A DNA stretch of 28,650 nucleotides, from assembly GCA_002502095.1 (NCBI GenBank), contig DAPJ01000002.1, positions 1-28,650 on the forward strand. Direction: 5' to 3'. This document shows, piece after piece, positions 15,916 through 22,367 of this stretch. The stretch is from Euryarchaeota archaeon UBA62. GTDB taxonomy: Archaea > Thermoplasmatota > Poseidoniia > Poseidoniales > Thalassarchaeaceae. Every line of letters begins with the position of its first letter. Position 1 is the first letter of the stretch. The translations under genes were made by a program, and so were the position numbers. The notes below the pieces were generated by a model. That model did not search any database and was not told where the DNA came from. It was given only the letters and a program-made list of their open reading frames with translations.

Positions 15916-17004
15916 ATGAATTACCGTGAGGAGGAAAGAAGGGAGCAAAATATTCTATCGAGATCTGATAGAAACTCTGTCCTACCAATCAGACTCCAAC
16001 GACTTTCAGCACTTCCTTGGTACGACTGCTGGGTCCAGCAACTGAGAATAGAGAAGAAGAGTAAGCACACCATTAGAGCGTACACACTATCTGCCAAGAC
16101 GTTCAGTCAAACTAGCCTTCCCGGAGAGGATGAAAGAAGTTGGGACGATCTTTCTCAGATTTCCGTGAGTGAATTCCACCAGAGGGCCAATCCAGATAGG
16201 GGCAGGATGGATGCCTGGATGAATACACTGGGGAGCCTAAGCCCCTCGTCACTTAATGCTAGGATAGCGGCAACCTCACATCTTCTCAAGTGGCTAGGCC
16301 ATGGAGTCCCTGATTGGATTCAGAGACCTTCCAAGAGGAAGTCATTGCCTAGGACCTTGGGGAGGTCAGAGCTTTCCCGCCTGAGAGACGCATCCAACAA
16401 CTCGGAAGACCCTCTATCCTCGCCGATTGTCACTATATTGCTTGATACTGGACTTAGGGTTTCGGAACTCTGCAGTCTGGACATAGAGGACATTGACTTG
16501 GATGACCTATCTGCACTGGTTATTGGAGGGAAGGGGGAGAAAGATCGTACAGTTCTATTCACGTCTGCAACGGTTAGGGCCGTTGAATCATGGCTACCTA
16601 TCAGGAAATCGAGAGCCAGACTCACAGGTACTGGTGATGAGGAGAGGGCACTACTCCTGTCTAGTAGAGGCAGGAGGATGAACCCCCGTTCGGTTCAGAA
16701 GCTAATCGATAGGTTAGCTGATGACTCTGATATTCCGCGTTCTAGGTTGAGCCCACATACACTCAGGCACACATTTGCAACTGGATTACTTGAGAGAGGA
16801 GCTGACTTGGTTACCATTCAGAGATTACTAGGGCACTCTAGTATAGCTACAACTAGAGTCTATCTGGAAATTGGAGACCAAACTCTAAGAGAAATCTATC
16901 ACAGAGCCCAGAGAACCCCTCCAATCGCACCCCTTCCACCAGAGAGCGACAACTCGGGTGTAGAGAGTGAGAATGAATACGAAGTAATGACTCGAGTAGA
17001 GTGA
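15916..17004 (+). CDS. xerA: Tyrosine recombinase, XerA/XerC/D-like
   Basis: 362 residues. A SAM-like core-binding domain (about 34-130) precedes a catalytic domain with the full tyrosine-recombinase set: R181 (TGLRVSEL), K206 (GGKGEKDR), H281 and R284 (HTLRH), H307 (LLGHSS) and the nucleophile Y316 (TRVYLEI). Xer proteins resolve chromosome dimers at dif sites; archaea use a single XerA. No integrase-type att repeat or phage gene accompanies it, so housekeeping is favoured over mobile. The frame stays open for 52 codons upstream (from 15760) but has no ATG, GTG or TTG, so ATG 15916 is used. The last 40 residues are a polar tail. Confidence 0.9.
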   Translation: MNYREEERREQNILSRSDRNSVLPIRLQRLSALPWYDCWVQQLRIEKKSKHTIRAYTLSAKTFSQTSLPGEDERSWDDLSQISVSEFHQRANPDRGRMDAWMNTLGSLSPSSLNARIAATSHLLKWLGHGVPDWIQRPSKRKSLPRTLGRSELSRLRDASNNSEDPLSSPIVTILLDTGLRVSELCSLDIEDIDLDDLSALVIGGKGEKDRTVLFTSATVRAVESWLPIRKSRARLTGTGDEERALLLSSRGRRMNPRSVQKLIDRLADDSDIPRSRLSPHTLRHTFATGLLERGADLVTIQRLLGHSSIATTRVYLEIGDQTLREIYHRAQRTPPIAPLPPESDNSGVESENEYEVMTRVE

Positions 17005-17006
17005 TA

Positions 17007-17201
17007 TCATTTCTTGGCCGGGTTTTTCTTGTTAGTACGCTTATCCACCGAATCTGGCCCCTTCCACTCTCTATCTGCTCCTGCCTCATTCCCTTGATGT
17101 CCGGGTATGGGACAATACTTTCCAGACCTGCATCGGCTACAGTTATCCCGAGGAGGGTGATCCACAACCTTCTGAAGACGACCATACTTCCTACGTGGCA
17201 C
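17007..17201 (-). CDS. Small basic protein with Cys/His cluster
   Basis: 64 residues, GTG start with AGGAG five bases upstream. Residues about 21-35 read CSRCRSGKYCPIPGH, a compact C-x2-C-x5-C-x4-H cluster likely to bind zinc. The rest is basic and polar (PRRKYGRLQK at the start, Lys/Asn-rich at the end), as in small nucleic-acid-binding proteins. It ends two bases from the stop of the convergent recombinase gene. Longer overlapping frames on both strands lack recognisable features. I do not recognise the family. Confidence 0.55.
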   Translation of the reverse strand: MPRRKYGRLQKVVDHPPRDNCSRCRSGKYCPIPGHQGNEAGADREWKGPDSVDKRTNKKNPAKK

Positions 17202-17355
17202 AAATCTCCTGATATCAGGAGGGACTTAGCAATTACTAGGACAGCAACCTTGAACCTTAGCCCCCTCGCCATAATCCGTGAGCCCCCAACTAGCATCATT
17301 TCCAGACGCTTCTGCGTCAGTTTTGTTCGCGCAGGTCTTGGATGGCGATCCTCGA

Positions 17356-18066
17356 ATGAAGATTGATGGTGAAGGGTATCTCAGGGCAGAATCTTGGCCC
17401 GGGGACGGAAGATCAGTATTTCTGGGGGACGTCGCCAAAGCAGTATTGAGATTCCTAGGCCCTCATGATCCGCCACAGTTCTCTTCCGAGCCGGGATATG
17501 ATGAGCAAAGGTGGGAACTAACTTCCTCATCCGGAGATGTCTCTGTAAAGATAACCAGTGACTCATATTGGGGATTCGGATTAATCGCCAAATGCTTCTA
17601 CAATAAAATTGAGATATACGGTCCCTTGTCATTGAGGGCCAGATGCATTCATGATGTCGTGGCTTCTTTGGGGAGGAATCCATGGGAGCCATTCTGGCTT
17701 AGTAGGTTCGAGAGAGTCACTGGTGTAAAATCTGAGGAACATCACAGAGATTGGATTAGTCTGGTAAAATGGGCCTCAGAGGATATGGGATCTCAGATTG
17801 GAGAGCTGGAAGAAAGAGTGGCCCAACTCTCCTCAAAGGGCGATAGAGAATCTCTAGACCGAGCAAAAATGGCCCTCGAAGAAGCCACAGCGGCACTGGT
17901 GGATAGAAACGCACCAGCAGTAGAAAGGGCATTGGGACGAGCTAACAGCGCTCTGATTGAGGCTGACCCTAGTACGGAGGTCCTATCATCAGAGTATGCT
18001 TCAATCGAAGTAAAAGTACACAGTGAAGAAGACAGTATACCGTTCGTTGATCTATCCGAGGAATAG
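17356..18066 (+). CDS. Protein of unknown function with helical C-terminal half
   Basis: 236 residues from ATG 17356; a GTG at 17278 would add 26 residues and cannot be excluded. The first 130 residues look like a mixed alpha/beta domain (SWPGDGRSVFLGDVAKAVLRF, YWGFGLIAKCFYNKIEIYGP). Residues about 140-210 are charged amphipathic helices (IGELEERVAQL, DRAKMALEEATAAL) that could form a coiled coil. No signal peptide or membrane helix is seen. It is convergent with the Sec61-beta gene, with two bases between stops. No known family is recognised. Confidence 0.65.
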   Translation: MKIDGEGYLRAESWPGDGRSVFLGDVAKAVLRFLGPHDPPQFSSEPGYDEQRWELTSSSGDVSVKITSDSYWGFGLIAKCFYNKIEIYGPLSLRARCIHDVVASLGRNPWEPFWLSRFERVTGVKSEEHHRDWISLVKWASEDMGSQIGELEERVAQLSSKGDRESLDRAKMALEEATAALVDRNAPAVERALGRANSALIEADPSTEVLSSEYASIEVKVHSEEDSIPFVDLSEE

Positions 18067-18068
18067 TC

Positions 18069-18260
18069 CTACAGTCCTATTGTTTCGCCCAGCCATGACA
18101 GGACGTTGTGGTTAGCAAGATAAATTGTAATCGAAAAGACGAAGCAGGCCACGTAAATCATGGTCTTAGAAATCTGTATCGCGTCCTCGGACTCCTCATC
18201 GAAGTATCGAATCAAACCAGCAGCTTGCTGGATTCCACTGCCCTTCTTCTCCTTCGCCAT
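18069..18260 (-). CDS. secG: Sec61-beta subunit of the protein translocase
   Basis: 63 residues. The pattern of a short polar start, QQAAGLIRYFDEESEDAIQIS and one membrane helix near the C-terminus (about 35-55) is the archaeal Sec61-beta (SecG-equivalent) signature. It is the small tail-anchored partner of SecY and SecE in protein export. Some databases call the archaeal gene secG or sec61b. A 48-base gap separates it from the upstream unknown gene on the same strand. Confidence 0.88.
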   Translation of the reverse strand: MAKEKKGSGIQQAAGLIRYFDEESEDAIQISKTMIYVACFVFSITIYLANHNVLSWLGETIGL

Positions 18261-18308
18261 TGAACCGCCGGACCTGCCTACAGTATTTCAAGGCCGCTAA
18301 GGTCCTAA

Positions 18309-18665
18309 TCAGGGCTCCAACGTCTCGATGAGAACACATCCGCCATCTAGCTCAACAATCTTTGAAGCCGCGCTAACTGCAGTCTCCAAGCCAGCAGTCA
18401 TCAGAATTTCTCTTCTCGATCCGACATCACTCTGGAAAACTAGCCTATGACTAAGCATCTCCAGTACCTCATGATCCACGATTTGCCAGACCCAATCTTC
18501 TCCCTCAATGGTAACCAGCGCTTCGACAGGGGTCAAGGGTCCCTGGTCTAAGCCATTTGACTGAGCCCTCTCGACCAGCTCAACCAGCTTTCTGGTCGAT
18601 TTGCTCTGATCCAAACTCATTCGTTCGCCAGCATCTCTAGAAATTCTTCTCCTTAGTGTCCTCAT
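18309..18665 (-). CDS. Conserved-looking protein of unknown function
   Basis: 118 residues from ATG 18665; ATG 18617 (MSLDQSK) is an alternative. The N-terminus is basic (RTLRRRISR), then helical, followed by a segment VEALVTIEGEDWVWQIVDHEVLEML and strand-like SHRLVFQSDVGSRREIL, ending ELDGGCVLIETL. No membrane helix or known motif is seen. It lies upstream of the Sec61-beta gene on the same strand, so the two may share a transcript. A 6-bp GC hairpin lies 12 bases before the ATG. Confidence 0.6.
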   Translation of the reverse strand: MRTLRRRISRDAGERMSLDQSKSTRKLVELVERAQSNGLDQGPLTPVEALVTIEGEDWVWQIVDHEVLEMLSHRLVFQSDVGSRREILMTAGLETAVSAASKIVELDGGCVLIETLEP

Positions 18666-18676
18666 AGCATCCCATC

Positions 18677-18691
18677 TGCGGCAACGCCGCA
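18677..18691 (-). repeat. Perfect GC hairpin before the 18.3 kb gene
   Basis: TGCGGC-AAC-GCCGCA, a 6-bp perfect inverted repeat with a three-base loop, 12-26 bases upstream of the ATG at 18665. The position suits an operator or a 5'-leader hairpin. A smaller palindrome CCGT-TT-ACGG lies at 18720-18729 in the same 155-base divergent region, which otherwise shows nothing clear. Confidence 0.4.
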
Positions 18692-18820
18692 AACCGTGAG
18701 CTCCTCATCTGATGTTTAACCGTTTACGGAATTCATACCTCCCAACAAACGTTTCAGAAGACCAGAATGACTTGCCAATAGATACGAGCCATTGATTCGA
18801 TAACGCCCTGTCGCACATGC

Positions 18821-20464
18821 GTGGAGGACTCTCAGAAGCCCTGGTCGGAGCTTGCATCATCTAGCCTTCTCCTCAAGGCTGTGGCCAGTTGGAGAGTAGA
18901 TCCGGGAGAATGGATAGAGAGCGCATTCGAGAGACTTCCAGAGACAGTTAGAGTCAATCCTCTGAGGCACGATAGTGAATGGGTCGAGCAGTGGCTGAAA
19001 GATGTGGGCGCTGTTAGGATTGGATGGTTCAAAGGTCCTGGAAGTGCATGGGAGATGCCATTCACCAGAGGTTCCGCTGAAGGAGAGGTTCGGGAGCTCC
19101 TCAAGTCTTTACACGAGACTGGAAGAATCACACGACAGGAGATAGTCTCAATGATTCCTGTTCTGGCAATGGACATTTCTCCTGGTGAGCTAGTTCTGGA
19201 CATGTGTGCCTCTCCTGGCTCCAAGACAACTCAGATTGCAGAATGTCTCGGCGACAGTGGTATCGTTTTTGCTAATGAGATTTCTAATTCCAGAGCCAAT
19301 ACACTAGTGTCAAACGTTCAGAGACACGCATCCAGGTCTACCATAGTAATCAATCATGATGGAAGACATATCCCCAAGGTACCAATGGAGGGATTTGACA
19401 AGATACTAGTTGATGTCCCTTGTACGGGATCCGCGACAACTAGGAAGAATCCGGAGGTTTGGGGAAAGTGGAGCCCCCAGGGGGGAAGATCATTGCATGA
19501 TTTACAGATCAACCTACTGAGGAAAGCAGTCAGCCTTGTCAGGCCAGGTGGAGTTATTGTCTACTCCACCTGTTCCTTAGATCCAATTGAGAATGAGGCA
19601 GTAGTAGCTGAGATAATCAGAACTGAGAAGAACTTAGAGCTCCTATCGGTATCAGAAATACTTCCCAATCTTCCAGGAAGAGGTGGATTCTCCTCATGGC
19701 CAGATATTGATGATGATGCTATGCCTTCAGCTAGCTTGGATCTAGAGAAGTCCATGACTTCACCAGTAGAGGATGAGATTTCTGAGTCCTTGAAGAAATG
19801 CATGAGAATTTGGCATGACGATATAGGGGGCGGGGGTTTCTTCATCTCGATAATAAAAAAGTCTGGTAATCTGCCAATAATGACTCAAAAGCCCGAGTTT
19901 TACAAATCTCATGAAGAAGTCAAACCCGACATCCAGAGTTCTCCCCAACCCATTAGTCAGGAAATTATGAACAGCCTCAATGATAGATGGGGTAACATGC
20001 CCGATAACCTTTGGATGAGGGGAAAAAAGATTCTATGGGCAAACCCTCAAGCAGAGGAGATATGGTCTTCTGAAAGAAGGGTAAGAAACGGGAAGACTGC
20101 CATCCCAGGGGAAAGATGGAGACCACTCAATGTACTCCATCTTGGCCGAGAGGTAGCTAGAGTCAGAAAGGGAAAGCCGGAAAGAATTTCTGGAAAAGCA
20201 GCTCTTGAACTCTCATCATCAATGACCAGGGGAATCACAGAAGTCACTGAGAATACGATTGACTCCATACTACATTCCCAATTACTGGAATTGGAGGAAA
20301 CCGGTATTTCAGAGAATATCAGAGGAGGGCATATCCTCATGTCCGAAACAGAGGTAGTACCAGTTTGGGTAGGCGGGAAGGTAACAATAATGCTCAATGA
20401 AAAAGAGATATTAATCAAGAAAAAACAGAGAAATCTGGAAATCTTCAGTGAAGATAAATCATGA
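18821..20464 (+). CDS. RNA cytosine-C5 methyltransferase, NSUN2/Trm4-like, with C-terminal RNA-binding region
   Basis: 547 residues, GTG start. The NSUN/RsmB methyltransferase core shows RVNPLR, the AdoMet loop DMCASPGSKTTQ (127-138), the DVPCTGSATTRKN motif with C201 and the YSTCSLDPIENEA motif with catalytic C251. The details (PGSKTTQ, TRKNPEVW, LQINLLRKAV) are closer to eukaryotic NSUN2/Trm4 than to bacterial RsmB. The 250-residue C-terminal extension contains segments like a PUA-type domain (for example GGHILMSETEVVPVWVGG). The enzyme probably methylates C5 of cytosines in tRNA. It is followed by the Lrp-type regulator gene. Confidence 0.9.
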   Translation: MEDSQKPWSELASSSLLLKAVASWRVDPGEWIESAFERLPETVRVNPLRHDSEWVEQWLKDVGAVRIGWFKGPGSAWEMPFTRGSAEGEVRELLKSLHETGRITRQEIVSMIPVLAMDISPGELVLDMCASPGSKTTQIAECLGDSGIVFANEISNSRANTLVSNVQRHASRSTIVINHDGRHIPKVPMEGFDKILVDVPCTGSATTRKNPEVWGKWSPQGGRSLHDLQINLLRKAVSLVRPGGVIVYSTCSLDPIENEAVVAEIIRTEKNLELLSVSEILPNLPGRGGFSSWPDIDDDAMPSASLDLEKSMTSPVEDEISESLKKCMRIWHDDIGGGGFFISIIKKSGNLPIMTQKPEFYKSHEEVKPDIQSSPQPISQEIMNSLNDRWGNMPDNLWMRGKKILWANPQAEEIWSSERRVRNGKTAIPGERWRPLNVLHLGREVARVRKGKPERISGKAALELSSSMTRGITEVTENTIDSILHSQLLELEETGISENIRGGHILMSETEVVPVWVGGKVTIMLNEKEILIKKKQRNLEIFSEDKS

Positions 20465-20507
20465 ACAAGCGACTAATATTTCTGTATTTTAGATAACATA
20501 TGTTCAT
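20461..20507. promoter_or_regulatory. Inverted half-sites in the promoter region of the Lrp-type gene
   Basis: ATGAACA (20461-20467) and its exact complement TGTTCAT (20501-20507) lie with starts exactly 40 bases apart, about four helical turns, around an AT-rich stretch that may hold the promoter. Lrp/AsnC proteins often bind spaced half-sites in their own promoters, so autoregulation is plausible. Not proven by sequence alone. Confidence 0.35.
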
Positions 20508-20544
20508 TAGCCTGCTGCTGTCAAAAGGTTTCCGCGGTGACAAC

Positions 20545-20991
20545 ATGATAGACGAGACAGACCGAAAAATTATACATGTCCTACAGAAAGATGGCAGAGC
20601 ATCCCTCAGGAAGATATCAGAGGAAGTAGGCGTAGCTTTGGGAACCGTAAGTAACAGGGTAAACAGAATGGAGAGTAGTGGGATAATTACCGGATATTCG
20701 GTTAGACTAGATCCCGAAAAGGTCGGCTGGAGCTTGAATGTAGTCATAGGTCTAAGGATAGAGAAAGGGAGGCTAATCGAGATACAAGAGAAGATTTCCA
20801 GAGACTACAGGGTATGTGGCGTGTATGATGTCACCGGGGATTATGACTCCATGGTTATTGCCAGGGCCAAGGACAGGGAGGACTTGGATGATCTCATCAA
20901 GAATGTCATGTCTGTTGATGGTATCGAGAGGTCATTGACCCAGTTAGTTCTGAACACTGTCAAAGAGACGATCACTGTGGCGCCAGAGTAG
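20545..20991 (+). CDS. Lrp/AsnC-family transcriptional regulator
   Basis: 148 residues from ATG 20545, with GGTGA just upstream; an earlier ATG at 20500 adds residues outside the fold. The N-terminal winged helix reads IDETDRKIIHVLQKDGR, then SLRKISEEVGVALGTVSNRV, the DNA-recognition helix. The C-terminal RAM domain (about 62-148) includes VCGVYDVTGDYDSMVIARA and binds amino acids or other small effectors. Such regulators control amino-acid and energy metabolism. It lies about 0.6 kb upstream of the cytochrome oxidase operon, separated by the oppositely directed Toprim gene; a link to cox control is only a guess. Confidence 0.93.
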   Translation: MIDETDRKIIHVLQKDGRASLRKISEEVGVALGTVSNRVNRMESSGIITGYSVRLDPEKVGWSLNVVIGLRIEKGRLIEIQEKISRDYRVCGVYDVTGDYDSMVIARAKDREDLDDLIKNVMSVDGIERSLTQLVLNTVKETITVAPE

Positions 20992-20992
20992 T

Positions 20993-21553
20993 CTAAAAAT
21001 CACTCATCTGAGATAGTATGGATGCGACGTGAGGACGTAGTGACTCAACAGTCCTGCCCTCTGGCTTCATGGTTTTCATCAATTCTATTCTGAGCTCCTC
21101 ATCTATCTTGACATCCATGGACTCCATGCGTTCCCTAATTGATTTCTGAAGTCTTCCACCAGTCCTATCCCAGTCCATTAGAAGAATTACCGACCCCTTG
21201 CCATCCTCTGAGTTTCTGACTCCATACGTACTATGAAGATAGGCTACTAACTTGGAGATTGGCCACCCTCTGTTCACCTTCTCAATCAATCCGATGAATC
21301 CCAACTCTCTCAGAGTTCGCACGTCATTAATCCCTTCCACAACCACAGGGCAGTTGCATCCGCCCATTTCGATCGGAGTATTTCTCCGGATGGAAGTTTG
21401 AATTACTTTCGAGGCCTTTCGGAATCTGGAAACTCTGTCATGAGGGCCCGGGCTCTTTTCACTGCCGCCAGAGCCATTATGGTTCATCATAGCCTGATAC
21501 GGGCGTTTTTTCTTTGTAGTTATCCCATTCAATTGGAACAAATATTCAGGCAT
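20993..21553 (-). CDS. Small archaeal Toprim-domain protein
   Basis: 186 residues; ATG 21490 (MMNHNGSGG) is an alternative shorter start. The Toprim core has PVVVEGINDVRTLRELGF with the glutamate at 73 and VILLMDWDRTGGRL with the DxD pair at 127 and 129, the metal-binding residues shared with DnaG primase, topoisomerases and OLD nucleases. The layout matches the short archaeal Toprim proteins (UPF0292 type) of unknown role in nucleic-acid metabolism. The N-terminal 60 residues are basic and polar. It converges on the Lrp gene, with one base between stops, and is divergent from cox2. Confidence 0.82.
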   Translation of the reverse strand: MPEYLFQLNGITTKKKRPYQAMMNHNGSGGSEKSPGPHDRVSRFRKASKVIQTSIRRNTPIEMGGCNCPVVVEGINDVRTLRELGFIGLIEKVNRGWPISKLVAYLHSTYGVRNSEDGKGSVILLMDWDRTGGRLQKSIRERMESMDVKIDEELRIELMKTMKPEGRTVESLRPHVASILSQMSDF

Positions 21554-21583
21554 GTCATCCGTATCCCTTATGAGGGGAATTCA

Positions 21584-21601
21584 TACCCGTCGATACGGGT
21601 A
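21584..21601. promoter_or_regulatory. Palindrome upstream of the cytochrome oxidase operon
   Basis: TACCCGT-CGAT-ACGGGTA is a perfect 7-bp inverted repeat ending six bases before the cox2 TTG start. It lies in the 53-base divergent region with the Toprim gene. It could be a repressor operator for the oxidase operon or a leader hairpin that limits translation from the weak TTG start, which has no Shine-Dalgarno sequence. Confidence 0.5.
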
Positions 21602-21606
21602 GTGTC

Positions 21607-22356
21607 TTGACCATCCAGAGCACTCTTTTTCAGGGCCTTTGGGACTACTACATTGTGATATCATTATTTGTATCCATTTTTACGTTTACTTGGCTGTATC
21701 ACCACTCCTTCTGGTACCGTTCTGAAGACGCTGATGACTACAAGAATCCAGACGAGATTGCTGTGGGTGTTTTTCCCAAACATAATGACGATATGAGGCT
21801 CGAGGTAGCATGGACTATTGCACCTTTCATACTCATTGTGTGGCTAACCTATGTCTCATGGGTTCCTCTAGATGCGGTATGGTCAGAGACAGGTGAGGAT
21901 GGATACCATGGCGAGGAATGCGAGGAAGGACAATCCTCCAACAACCAACTCGATGATTATGGCATAGTCACGTCTGAGTGCTACCATGTAATCGAGATTA
22001 CTGCTAAGCAATGGGTTTGGGCGTTCGACTGTCTCGACTTGTCAACTGAGATATGTGACACAGGAAGCGACAATATCGAAGTTTATGGCACTGTTCCCCT
22101 ACTATCACTGAAGACCGGTGAGACGTATCTGGCCAATATGAGATCAGAGGATGTTACACATGCTCCGTGGTTCCTTGGAATGGGAGTAAAAGAAGATACA
22201 TTGTACGGGGCCCAAATAGGGCCATCTGAATACAACTGGCCTACAACACTCTGGCTACCCATCAGTGACATCGTAGACGATCAAATAATTCTCTGCACTG
22301 AGTACTGTGGAGATGCCCACTCTGTCATGGCAGGAAAACTGGTAGTCCATCAATAG
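21607..22356 (+). CDS. coxB: Cytochrome c oxidase subunit II (CuA subunit)
   Basis: 249 residues, TTG start; no ATG is available in frame. Two membrane helices (about 12-33 and 66-86) precede an external cupredoxin domain. The CuA ligands are complete: H185 (DVTHAP), C230, E232, C234 and H238 in CTEYCGDAHSVM, plus M241. The aromatic electron-entry region is KQWVWAF. This subunit takes electrons from cytochrome c or a copper protein. An extra acidic loop (about 95-125) and cysteines at 105, 125, 142 and 150 are not usual and may form external disulfides. It is the first gene of the cox operon. Confidence 0.95.
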   Translation: MTIQSTLFQGLWDYYIVISLFVSIFTFTWLYHHSFWYRSEDADDYKNPDEIAVGVFPKHNDDMRLEVAWTIAPFILIVWLTYVSWVPLDAVWSETGEDGYHGEECEEGQSSNNQLDDYGIVTSECYHVIEITAKQWVWAFDCLDLSTEICDTGSDNIEVYGTVPLLSLKTGETYLANMRSEDVTHAPWFLGMGVKEDTLYGAQIGPSEYNWPTTLWLPISDIVDDQIILCTEYCGDAHSVMAGKLVVHQ

Positions 22357-22367
22357 GAGATGACTGA

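Noticed and set aside
15916..17004. Integrase of a mobile element
   Set aside because: No att repeat, tRNA disruption, phage genes or composition shift are near it; chromosomal XerA is simpler.
16853..17366. Longer overlapping frames on both strands around the 64-residue protein
   Set aside because: They cross the recombinase end or lack recognisable motifs; the Cys/His frame with a good ribosome-binding site is the better choice.
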